Below are positions 34,322 through 42,395 of a stretch of DNA of 58,746 nt, piece by piece; positions within the stretch are counted from its first letter, which is position 1; each line of letters opens with the position of its first letter. The DNA lies in NCBI GenBank assembly GCA_947495425.1, contig CANLYR010000025.1:1-58746 (forward strand), in the 5' to 3' direction. A program made the position numbers and the translations under genes. This DNA is from an uncultured Aquimarina sp. Lineage in GTDB: Bacteria > Bacteroidota > Bacteroidia > Flavobacteriales > Flavobacteriaceae. The notes beneath the pieces are model-generated. The model had not been told where the DNA came from. It searched no databases and worked only from the letters and a program-made list of their open reading frames with translations.

Positions 34322-34873
34322 ATGAGCACATTTAATGTACCAACAAGAGAAGAAGTAAGCGCTAATAACCAAGCGATATTTGACAACCTTACTAAAGCCT
34401 TAGGCTTTGTTCCTAACCTGTATGCTACGTATGCATATAGTGACACTGCTTTAGAAAACTATTTAAATTTTTCTAATGCAAAGACTTCACTATCCGCAAA
34501 AGAGAAAGAGGTAGTAAATCTTGCCGTTAGCCAGGTAAACGAATGTATTTACTGTTTATCGGCACATACTGCAATAGGAAAGATGAATGGTTTTGATGAC
34601 AACCAAATATTAGAACTTAGAGCTGGCTATGCTTCTTTTGACACAAAGCTTGATGCGCTAGCAAAATTAGCTAAGAATATCACCGAAAACAGAGGAAAAA
34701 CCGACCAAAATGTAATCGAAAATTTCTTTACAGCGGGATATACAAAAGCAAATTTAATTGATACGATTGCATTGGTAGGAGATAAAACGATCTCTAACTA
34801 CATACATAGTACGACTCAGGTACCTGTAGATTTTCCGGTGGCACAACCACTAGAAACTAAAGCCGTATACTAA
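34322..34873 (+). CDS. Carboxymuconolactone decarboxylase / AhpD-like protein
   Basis: 183 residues. The AhpD-type active site is E74-C75-I-Y-C78-L-S-A-H82, with all residues of the E-C-x2-C-x3-H signature. The first 35 residues (FDNLTKALGFVPNLYATYA) and the helical rest match peroxidase-related members. Such proteins reduce peroxides through the CxxC. A promoter with paired TTCGGGAA boxes precedes it, and a cupredoxin-like gene follows 124 bp downstream. Confidence 0.92.
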   Translation: MSTFNVPTREEVSANNQAIFDNLTKALGFVPNLYATYAYSDTALENYLNFSNAKTSLSAKEKEVVNLAVSQVNECIYCLSAHTAIGKMNGFDDNQILELRAGYASFDTKLDALAKLAKNITENRGKTDQNVIENFFTAGYTKANLIDTIALVGDKTISNYIHSTTQVPVDFPVAQPLETKAVY

Positions 34874-34997
34874 TATACGTAACCACAAAAGATAGTTACC
34901 CCTATTATTTGCACATTCCTAAAGGGTAAGAAAAATAGCGCTTTCTCTTTAGGAAACTTTTTAAAAACTATTAAATCATTACATAAATATCAACATC

Positions 34998-35366
34998 ATG
35001 AAAAAGTTAATTACAGTATTCACATTTATTTTAGCCATTACTTTTACTGCACAAGCACAAGAAGTAAAAACAGTTTCTTTAGAACAAACTAAAGGTGAGT
35101 TTACTCAAAAAGAAGTAAAGTTATCTGAAGGAAGTTATATTTTCAATATCATAAATAATCAGGCAGGAACCGATGTAGGATTTGTATTAGTACCAGAAGG
35201 AAAAGACGCTACCGATGCCAAAAATCACATTAAAGAAGCTTATGTAACCAAAGTAGTCGAGGAAGGAAAATCAGAAAAATCCAATACGGTTACCTTACAA
35301 AAAGGAACGTACACATATTTCTGTCCCTTGAATAAAACTCCTCAGTATACATTAATTGTAGAGTAG
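34998..35366 (+). CDS. Cupredoxin-like secreted protein
   Basis: 122 residues with a signal peptide (LITVFTFILAITFTAQAQ). The mature part has the all-beta pattern of cupredoxins: SEGSYIFNIINNQAGTDVGF and GTYTYFCPLNKTPQYTLIVE. There is a Cys in the usual C-terminal ligand loop, but the His and Met ligands are not in place, so copper binding is doubtful. Same strand as the AhpD-like gene, so possibly part of the same response. Confidence 0.75.
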   Translation: MKKLITVFTFILAITFTAQAQEVKTVSLEQTKGEFTQKEVKLSEGSYIFNIINNQAGTDVGFVLVPEGKDATDAKNHIKEAYVTKVVEEGKSEKSNTVTLQKGTYTYFCPLNKTPQYTLIVE

Positions 35367-35391
35367 TACTTTCTAAACAGATATTAGCCAC

Positions 35392-35428
35392 AAGGCCTGT
35401 AAGAGAAAATCTTATAGGCTTTTGCTTT
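35392..35428. terminator. Terminator between the cupredoxin-like gene and umuD
   Basis: Arms AAGGCCTGTAAGA and TCTTATAGGCTTTT with loop GAAAA, then a T-rich tail on the plus strand; between convergent genes, probably used by both. Confidence 0.65.
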
Positions 35429-35435
35429 ATATTAA

Positions 35436-35876
35436 TTACATTTTTTTAATTACATACGTAACTACTCCCCAGATGGTTAACGTATTTTCTTTTGTGACTG
35501 TTATGGGTTCGTAGTCATCATTTTCGGGCATTAGAACAATCGTATCCCCTTTTATTTTTAAACGTTTTACGGTAAATTCTCCATCAATAAAGCAAACTGC
35601 AATTTTATGATTTTCGGGTGCGATGCTTCTATCTATCACTATCAAATCACCATTATCAAGCCCAGCTCCGATCATAGAATCCCCACGTACTCTAGCATAA
35701 AAAGTAGCCTCTTTATTCTTGATTAACGTTTCATCTAGGCTGATACGTTTTTCTTTAAAATCATCTGCTGGTGAAGGAAATCCTGCAGCAATTCCTTCTT
35801 CTATAAATGGAAGTTCAGTTTGATCAGTATCTGAATGCTGATAAAATTCTAATGTATTCTTTTTTTCTGACTGCAA
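35436..35876 (-). CDS. umuD: DNA polymerase V protease subunit UmuD-like
   Basis: 146 residues of peptidase family S24. The self-cleavage site is A31-G32 (AAGFPSPADDF), the nucleophile Ser67 (RGDSMIGAG) and Lys104 (FTVKRLKI). The protein has no DNA-binding domain, so it is UmuD and not LexA. It starts with TTG, two bases after the umuC stop; no ATG is available before the cleavage site. Its gene is downstream of umuC, the reverse of the E. coli order. Confidence 0.9.
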   Translation of the reverse strand: MQSEKKNTLEFYQHSDTDQTELPFIEEGIAAGFPSPADDFKEKRISLDETLIKNKEATFYARVRGDSMIGAGLDNGDLIVIDRSIAPENHKIAVCFIDGEFTVKRLKIKGDTIVLMPENDDYEPITVTKENTLTIWGVVTYVIKKM

Positions 35877-35878
35877 AA

Positions 35879-37135
35879 TTATTTTACTTCTATAATGTCA
35901 TTAATATTAGTGGTATACCTGGGAGAAAGATGCTCTTGCCGCATTTTCCAGGTTCGATCCAGATCTTGATTTGCTATTTTAATTTTGTTTCCATATTTAG
36001 TATTAAGAACATCCATCGCCTTCATTAACGGAGCATGTTTTGGATTCTCATTAGAGAATAAATGTAACTGTTTACGATTTGTAGGAATTAATTCTGAAAC
36101 AATAACACCTGCTCTTTTATATTTTATACCGGGTTTAAAGAGTGTTTCTACAGCTTGTATAGCATAATTAGTAATCACTAATGTAGAATCTGTTGCATAC
36201 GGCAATGGTATTGCTATACTGCCGCGGTGTTGGGGGCTATCCTTTTTATGCCTATCACTTCTAAGCATTATAATAACCATGTTGCAACTACTGTGTTGTT
36301 TTCGCAATTTTTCTGCACAGCTCCCCGCAAAAGTTGATATGCGTTCTTTGATATTATCAATATCAGAGAATGTATACTCAAAACTTCTGGTTGTGGCAAT
36401 CACTTTTTTATTTTTATCATAATCTTCTAACTCAAGAGTAGGCTTTCCTTCCAGATCTTTCTTTAGACGTAATCCGATAATTGCCAGATTACTTTTCACC
36501 CAGGCATCAGAGAGTTGTGTAAACTCAAAAGCTGTTTTTACATTCTTGACAAGCAATCTTTTGGCATTGCCCCGCCCTATGCCCCAAACTGCCTCTATCT
36601 CCATCCATCGCAATGCTTTAATTCTTTTTTCATCAGAATCAATCAAATATACGCCTCCTGTTTCTTTATTAAATTTTTTGGCAATTTTATTAGCAACTTT
36701 GGCCAATGCTTTAGTTGGCGCTATACCTATACTTATAGGAATGCCTGTCCATTGTAGTACAGTATCTCGTATTTGTTTTCCGTAAGCATCAAAATTATAA
36801 TTTTCAAATCCTTCAAATTTTAAAAAAGCTTCATCGATACTATATACCTCAACATCGGGAGTAAATCGAAACAAAGTATTCATGACTCTATTACTCATAT
36901 CGCCATAGAGTGGATAATTGGACGAAAATACATGAATTCCATTCTCTTTAAAAAACTGTTTGTATTTGAATGCAGGAGCACCCATAGGCAAACCAAGTGT
37001 TTTTGCTTCATTACTACGCGATATCACACAGCCATCATTATTGGATAAAATGGCTATCGGTTTTTCTCGTAGCTGCGGCTGAAAAGCACGCTCACAAGAA
37101 GCATAAAAATTATTACAATCGACCAATGCAAACAT
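35879..37135 (-). CDS. umuC: Y-family DNA polymerase V catalytic subunit UmuC
   Basis: 418 residues. The palm motifs are FALVDCNNFYASCERAF and VYSIDEAFLKF; the finger motif is PIAILSNNDGCVISRS; the little-finger/C-terminal region ends HLSPRYTTNINDIIEVK. It carries out error-prone translesion synthesis after UmuD cleavage. First gene of the umuC-umuD operon. I could not identify a convincing SOS box by eye. Confidence 0.94.
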   Translation of the reverse strand: MFALVDCNNFYASCERAFQPQLREKPIAILSNNDGCVISRSNEAKTLGLPMGAPAFKYKQFFKENGIHVFSSNYPLYGDMSNRVMNTLFRFTPDVEVYSIDEAFLKFEGFENYNFDAYGKQIRDTVLQWTGIPISIGIAPTKALAKVANKIAKKFNKETGGVYLIDSDEKRIKALRWMEIEAVWGIGRGNAKRLLVKNVKTAFEFTQLSDAWVKSNLAIIGLRLKKDLEGKPTLELEDYDKNKKVIATTRSFEYTFSDIDNIKERISTFAGSCAEKLRKQHSSCNMVIIMLRSDRHKKDSPQHRGSIAIPLPYATDSTLVITNYAIQAVETLFKPGIKYKRAGVIVSELIPTNRKQLHLFSNENPKHAPLMKAMDVLNTKYGNKIKIANQDLDRTWKMRQEHLSPRYTTNINDIIEVK

Positions 37136-37254
37136 GCCATAAAGTTACACCAAAAATGTACACACTTTTAAAATTTTGTTAAAAACATAAAATGAAATTA
37201 ATATGAATTATGAAGCTATCTTCTTTTCTATACTTTTGTGAAAACTAATCTATT

Positions 37255-37980
37255 ATGAAGTATCTAATTTCTATTACTATCCTATCATTATTATGTTTGG
37301 CCTGCAAAACTGAGGTTAAAAAAGAAAATACGTATGAAGAGGATATGGAAGTAAGAAATCCAGAACCTATTACAGACAATAATCCACAGAAAATGGCTAC
37401 CACAGCAGAAGCTATAGCATTTGCAAATGGATTCGAAAACTGGAACAACGTAAAAGAAATAACGTTTACTTTTAATGTAGATGAAGATACTACACATTTT
37501 GAACGTACATGGAACTGGCAACCTAAGAAACACATAGTAACGTTAACGTCTAAAAAAGATACAATTACCTACAACCGAACTCAAATAGATACTACAGTGC
37601 TTAAGATTGATCAAGGTTTTATTAATGATAAATATTGGTTATTGGCTCCTTTTAATTTGGTATGGGATGCGGCTAGTTTTACCTCAGAACATCAGGTAAA
37701 AGCAATTGCTCCGATAAGCAATACAGAGATGCAAAAACTTACTATTGTATATAAAAGTGAAGGAGGATATACGCCCGGTGATGCCTATGATTTTTATTTT
37801 GAAGGAGATTTTATCATTAAAGAATGGGTTTTTAGAAAACAAAATGCCGAACAACCTTCTTTAATTACTTCTTGGGAAGATTATAATACGTATAACGGAA
37901 TCAAGATTGCCAAAACTCATAAACGTAATGAAGGCGACTGGACACTACATTTCACAGGAATTGAAGTAATTACTGAGTAA
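37255..37980 (+). CDS. Hypothetical lipoprotein (241 aa)
   Basis: Lipobox LLCLACK, acidic linker, then a beta-rich domain with TFNVDEDTTHFERTWNWQPK and repeated aromatic strands (YTPGDAYDFYFEGDF). This layout recalls flavobacterial lipoproteins that measure or bind hydrophobic ligands, but I cannot name a family. Monocistronic. Confidence 0.75.
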   Translation: MKYLISITILSLLCLACKTEVKKENTYEEDMEVRNPEPITDNNPQKMATTAEAIAFANGFENWNNVKEITFTFNVDEDTTHFERTWNWQPKKHIVTLTSKKDTITYNRTQIDTTVLKIDQGFINDKYWLLAPFNLVWDAASFTSEHQVKAIAPISNTEMQKLTIVYKSEGGYTPGDAYDFYFEGDFIIKEWVFRKQNAEQPSLITSWEDYNTYNGIKIAKTHKRNEGDWTLHFTGIEVITE

Positions 37981-38039
37981 ACAATCTCTGGACAAGCCTA
38001 AGCGGTATTCTGTAAAAAAATTCTTAACGTTTCGAGGTT

Positions 38040-38082
38040 GACCTCGATGCATTCAAATCTCGCTGTGTCTGCCTGAGGCAGG
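38040..38082. repeat. 43-nt dispersed intergenic repeat, copy 2
   Basis: Partner of 1342-1384 (35 of 43 identical). It contains the perfect palindrome CTGCCT-G-AGGCAG and is preceded by CGAGG-TTGA-CCTCG. Located between the lipoprotein and kynureninase genes. Confidence 0.55.
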
Positions 38083-38101
38083 ATTATAGAGTAAAAGATA
38101 A

Positions 38102-39379
38102 TTATTTAGTTAAGATACCTTTCTTTAGTATTTGTCCGAACGCATACATATCTTCAAAAGAACAGTAAAACGGAGCTGGAGCCAGTCGAATTACGTTCGG
38201 TTCTCTCCAATCGGTAATCACTCCATTTTTCATTAAATAATCAAACAACTTTTTGCCTTCGCCGTGTAAAAAAACTGAAAGTTGCGTGCCACGCTCTGCT
38301 TGATTAGAAGGAGTTATAATTTCAAAAGTGCTATCCACCTCTGCATCAATCTCTTTTAGAACGAACTCTAGATATGATACTATTAGATCTCGTTTTTTGA
38401 TCAATGCATCCATTCCTACTTCATTAAACAAATCCAAAGATGCCAAATATGGTGCTATGGCTAAGATTGGAGCATTACTTACCTGCCAGGCATCTGCATT
38501 TGGCATAGGCTCAAATTCTGGTTTCATAAGAAACCTGGTTTCTTTACTGGTCCCCCACCAACCTTCAAATCTTGGCATATCTGTTTGGCTATGAAATCGT
38601 TCGTGTATAAAACATCCAGAGGCATTTCCTGGTCCACTATTCATATATTTATAGCTACACCATGCTGCAAAATCTACATCCCAATCATGCAGTGCCAGCT
38701 TAATATTTCCTGCGGCATGGGCAAGATCCCAGCCAACAAAAGCGCCTACATCATGACCTGCTTTTGTTATGGTTTTCATATCAAAAACCTGACCTGTATA
38801 ATAGTTCACCCCACCGATTAAAATCAAGGCACATTCCTCTCCTACTTCTTCAATGACGTCAAGAATATCTGCTGTTCTAAAATTATGTTCTCCTTTCCGT
38901 TTTTTGATTTCTACAATGGCATCTTTTGGATTGTAACCATGAAAACGAACTTGGCTCTGCAACATATATTGATCGCTAGGAAACGCTTTTTCCTCACAAA
39001 TAATCTTGTAGCGTTTTCCCTGCGGCCGGTAAAAAGAAACCATTAATAGATGAAGGTTGACCGTTAGGGTATTCATCACAGTCACTTCTGCTGGTTTTGC
39101 TCCTACAATCTTACTAAGAGGATTTGCGAATCGCTCGTGATAATCCCACCAGGGTTTCTCTGCATAAAAATGACCTTCTACTGCTAATGCAGACCAATCA
39201 TTCATCACTTCATTTACATATTCTTGAGCATTTTTGGGTTGAAGTCCAAGGGAATTCCCTGTAAAGTAAATTACGGGCTTGTCATTAACTTTAGGAAAAA
39301 GAAAATGATCTCTATAGGCTCTTAATTCATCTTGATGATCAAGTTTTTGAGCAAATTCTCTGGTGTTATCAAATTGCAT
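38102..39379 (-). CDS. kynU: Kynureninase
   Basis: PLP-dependent enzyme that cleaves kynurenine or 3-hydroxykynurenine to (3-hydroxy)anthranilate and alanine. Motifs: NSLGLQPKN, VMNTLTVNLHLLM, GWDLAHAAGN and WCSYKYMNSGPGNASGCF with the PLP Lys in SYKYMNSG. I use the ATG at 39379 (425 aa) because the upstream alternative is TTG. It is divergent from an O-methyltransferase gene. Partner of kmo at 12202. Confidence 0.94.
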   Translation of the reverse strand: MQFDNTREFAQKLDHQDELRAYRDHFLFPKVNDKPVIYFTGNSLGLQPKNAQEYVNEVMNDWSALAVEGHFYAEKPWWDYHERFANPLSKIVGAKPAEVTVMNTLTVNLHLLMVSFYRPQGKRYKIICEEKAFPSDQYMLQSQVRFHGYNPKDAIVEIKKRKGEHNFRTADILDVIEEVGEECALILIGGVNYYTGQVFDMKTITKAGHDVGAFVGWDLAHAAGNIKLALHDWDVDFAAWCSYKYMNSGPGNASGCFIHERFHSQTDMPRFEGWWGTSKETRFLMKPEFEPMPNADAWQVSNAPILAIAPYLASLDLFNEVGMDALIKKRDLIVSYLEFVLKEIDAEVDSTFEIITPSNQAERGTQLSVFLHGEGKKLFDYLMKNGVITDWREPNVIRLAPAPFYCSFEDMYAFGQILKKGILTK

Positions 39380-39472
39380 TCGTAGCGTTTTACTCAAAAA
39401 TACAGATTAGAAATGATAGAAAAGAATATCTAGTGTACAAAGTTTTTTTAGCTTTGCAAAAAAGGTAATACA

Positions 39473-40126
39473 ATGCACTTTATCCCAGAAGCACTAGACG
39501 ATTATGTGGTACAACACTCTGAAAAAGAACCAGAATTACTTCGGCAATTAACAAGAGAAACCTACCAGAAAATACTGCAACCTCGTATGCTAAGTGGTCC
39601 TTATCAAGGTCGTGTATTAAGCATGCTATCCAAAATTATACGTCCGAAAATTATTCTTGAAATCGGAACTTATACTGGATATTCTGCTTTATGTCTTGCC
39701 GAAGGAATGCAAAAAGATGGTGAATTACATACTATTGACATTAATGAAGAGTTAGAAAACTTTCAGAGAAAATATTTTGATCTTTCTCCATTTGGAGATC
39801 AGATTCATCAATATGTAGGTGATGCCACTCACATTATTCCTGATTTTGATATGAAATTTGACTTGGTCTTTATTGATGCCGATAAACCAAATTATCCGAC
39901 ATATTTTGAATTAATCATCGGTAAAATGAATCCTGGCGGTATTATTTTATCTGATAATGTATTATGGAGTGGTAAAGTAATTGAAAAAATTAAAGACGAG
40001 GACACGGCTACAAAAGCACTTATAGTATATAATAAACTCTTGGTTGATGACAAAAGAATAGAAACAGTTGTCCTACCGATACGTGATGGTCTAACGATTA
40101 GCAGAGTCAAAACCCCCTCTGCCTAA
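39473..40126 (+). CDS. SAM-dependent O-methyltransferase (COMT-like)
   Basis: 217 residues. Motif I is ILEIGTYTGYSALCLAEGM; the acidic end is HTIDINEEL; the metal/catalytic Asp motif is LVFIDADKPNYPTYFE and LSDNVLWSGKV. These are the hallmarks of small divalent-metal O-methyltransferases acting on catechol-like compounds. Divergent from kynU with 93 bp between start codons; whether it acts on a hydroxyanthranilate-like product is only a guess. Confidence 0.9.
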   Translation: MHFIPEALDDYVVQHSEKEPELLRQLTRETYQKILQPRMLSGPYQGRVLSMLSKIIRPKIILEIGTYTGYSALCLAEGMQKDGELHTIDINEELENFQRKYFDLSPFGDQIHQYVGDATHIIPDFDMKFDLVFIDADKPNYPTYFELIIGKMNPGGIILSDNVLWSGKVIEKIKDEDTATKALIVYNKLLVDDKRIETVVLPIRDGLTISRVKTPSA

Positions 40127-40134
40127 AAAGGCAT

Positions 40135-40170
40135 CTCCCCCTAGAAGGGGGAGAAACTAACTTTTTATTT
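40135..40170 (+). terminator. Hairpin terminator after the O-methyltransferase
   Basis: Perfect 7-bp stem CTCCCCC / GGGGGAG with loop TAGAA, then a short A/T-rich stretch containing TTTTTATTT. It lies between convergent genes. Confidence 0.6.
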
Positions 40171-40208
40171 CAAATTAATCAGATAGCCATATCTCTGATA
40201 ATTAAAAC

Positions 40209-41681
40209 TTATTGAACCGCTTTAAGCGCATCAATATTGCCATAGCCAAATTTTCTATTGCGATTAGGATAAAACTCTCCTGCTCTTCTTAATTTATCCA
40301 GTACCTGGTCTCTAGACATGTTGGGATTGCGAGCCCATACTAGTGCTGCTATACCTGCTGTAGTAGCAGTAGCTACAGATGATCCTCCTACAACATTTCT
40401 ATCATTTGTATTAAAACCAACTACCGGAACTGTTCTATCATTATCTGATGCTCTTTGCATTACGATCGTAAAATCAATTTGTCGTCCGCTGTGACAATTA
40501 CTACAACGATTATACCCGTTGTCTTTAATTCCGGTTACCGCTACGACTTCAGACATGCTTGCCGGAAAAATAACCGGATACCAGTTTGTAAAACCAGTGG
40601 ATGTTCCTCCTGCGGCAATAATTAATTTTCCTTTGCTATTCGCATATCGTACCGCATCTTTAATACTACCTATTGACCATAAATACCCTATAGACATAGA
40701 AATGATACGTACGTCACTACGATCTCCTAATTGTCTTAACGCATTACTAACTCCTCTACGTTCTCTGGAGCTTTCTAATAAAACATCTCCGGTTCCTCTG
40801 TAAGCAACTAAGTTAGCATTGTATGCCACACCTACCGGCATACCATCATCATTACGAGGTGAAACCATTGCAGACGCCATCGATGTTCCATGACCACATT
40901 GATCACTATCTGCACCATCAAATGTTCCGAAACGTTGCACTGATCGTCCTGTAGATACTCCATCATTAAAACCACTACCTAAAAGATTTTGGCTGGATGA
41001 TATCCCTGTATCGATTAAACCTATTGTAATACCGGATCCTGTACTGTAGCCCCAAGCCTGAGGCACCTTATGAATATCAAAACTCCATGGCAACCATGCA
41101 TTTGGAGATATCACTCTATAATCCTGAGTATTAATATTAATACCCCCTGTCTCACAACCAAATGACTTTTCTTCTACATTGGTATTCTCACTTAATATAA
41201 AAGATTCATATCCTAGAGGATCCAGATAACGAATTTGATCTGTAGATTTTAATGCTTCAATAGTTTCAATATTTGATATTTCTACATCTATAGCATTAAG
41301 AATATCATAGTCGTATACAATGTCGTTTGATTTTGCTCCTCCTTCAAAAGACCGAACTGTATTGATTACATTGGATTTAGCATCAATCAATCCAGACGAT
41401 TTTTCTATTGAAAAGCTTTCGCCTTTGTCACCAAAACCAATACTTAAAATACCGCCTCCACGCATTACAGCGCTATATAAAATAGTAGTAGGAACATTTT
41501 TCCAGATTATATCTCCGTCTTTCTTAAGTGTAGTTTCAATAAATTCGTTTATTTCTTGAACAGAAAGTATGTTTTGTGATGTTGGAGTATTTGCATTTGG
41601 ATCTACACTGTCATTAGGATCATCTTTTGAACAAGAAAATACAAGAAAAAGCCCAAAAGCGAAAAGAGTAATTTTTTTCAT
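40209..41681 (-). CDS. Subtilisin-like (S8) serine protease lipoprotein
   Basis: 490 residues. Lipobox LVFSCSKDD, a propeptide-like domain of about 170 residues, then the S8 domain: catalytic Asp in IGLIDTGISS, His in CGHGTSMASAM and Ser in VGGSSVATATTAGIAALVW. The Ser motif is GSSVAT rather than the usual GTSMASP. It has a Cys-rich short insertion (NRCSNCHSG). Surface-anchored or periplasmic. No T9SS C-terminal domain is visible. Confidence 0.9.
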   Translation of the reverse strand: MKKITLFAFGLFLVFSCSKDDPNDSVDPNANTPTSQNILSVQEINEFIETTLKKDGDIIWKNVPTTILYSAVMRGGGILSIGFGDKGESFSIEKSSGLIDAKSNVINTVRSFEGGAKSNDIVYDYDILNAIDVEISNIETIEALKSTDQIRYLDPLGYESFILSENTNVEEKSFGCETGGININTQDYRVISPNAWLPWSFDIHKVPQAWGYSTGSGITIGLIDTGISSSQNLLGSGFNDGVSTGRSVQRFGTFDGADSDQCGHGTSMASAMVSPRNDDGMPVGVAYNANLVAYRGTGDVLLESSRERRGVSNALRQLGDRSDVRIISMSIGYLWSIGSIKDAVRYANSKGKLIIAAGGTSTGFTNWYPVIFPASMSEVVAVTGIKDNGYNRCSNCHSGRQIDFTIVMQRASDNDRTVPVVGFNTNDRNVVGGSSVATATTAGIAALVWARNPNMSRDQVLDKLRRAGEFYPNRNRKFGYGNIDALKAVQ

Positions 41682-42014
41682 TTTGAATACGTTTTATGAG
41701 TTTGTGTGTAAAATTTTAATAAATGACGGCTTCATAAAAAGCATTAAAAATTATCATTTATCTAATTTTGAAACTAATATATTAAATATTATTCAAATAT
41801 TTAATGTTTTTAATGAAATAATCACAATAAAACAACGCTATTATGCTTGCATAGCACTATGCTTTAGGTTGAAATTTCTCCGAAACCCTTTTAAACATTG
41901 AGCTATGCTCTAAACCAAAAAGTTTTTATATTACTGCTAAAAAAGAATCAATTTTTTATTGAATATTTAAAATTTGGAAAGAAAATTGATGAAATCAAAA
42001 AAATGAAATGTGAT
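41682..42014. other. Intergenic stretch with short inverted repeats, no gene seen
   Basis: A/T-rich. Contains GAGC-TAT-GCTC and repeated CTATGC motifs near 41850-41910. No ORF with coding character and no recognised RNA. Confidence 0.4.
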
Positions 42015-42314
42015 TTATAGATTGCGCTTGATTGGCCCGGTAATTTCGTCAACATCATTTTTTACCTGATCAATTTCTTTTTTTATATCTGAAGATATAG
42101 AGGTAGGTATATCGGTGTCAATACCGTGTTTTTCTGCACTTTTAGTGATTTCGGTTTTGATGTCATTAGTTGCATCTTTTACGATACGCATTCCTTTACC
42201 TAAGCCACGAGCAATTTCTGGGATTTTGTCTGCCCCAAAGACCATCACTAGTATAAAGACTATGAAGGCAATTTCTGTTCCGCTAATAAATAAAGGTAGT
42301 GCAACCATATACAT
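42015..42314 (-). CDS. tatA: TatA/E-family twin-arginine translocase protein
   Basis: 99 residues: one membrane helix (TEIAFIVFILVMVFGADKIP), the FG hinge, and an amphipathic helix (ARGLGKGMRIVKDATNDI), then a longer acidic/polar tail. The pattern fits TatA/E of Bacteroidota. tatC is not in the window. The gene follows the M1 peptidase gene on the minus strand but a terminator lies between. Confidence 0.9.
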   Translation of the reverse strand: MYMVALPLFISGTEIAFIVFILVMVFGADKIPEIARGLGKGMRIVKDATNDIKTEITKSAEKHGIDTDIPTSISSDIKKEIDQVKNDVDEITGPIKRNL

Positions 42315-42341
42315 ACAAATATATAGAATATCTATAAAACA

Positions 42342-42371
42342 AAAGCCATCCCAGTGTACTGAGATGACTTT
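42342..42371 (-). terminator. Terminator after the M1 peptidase gene
   Basis: Imperfect stem AAAGCCATCCCAGT / ACTGAGATGACTTT with a 2-nt centre. On the minus strand it is followed by TTTGTTTTAT, 25 nt after the M1 peptidase stop. Confidence 0.65.
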
Positions 42372-42395
42372 ATTTATGAAAATTTTATTTTTTAT

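Noticed and set aside
41569..41901. Plus-strand ORF of 110 codons upstream of the S8 protease
   Set aside because: Its first part is antisense to the protease signal sequence and the remainder is A/T-rich with no protein-like pattern.
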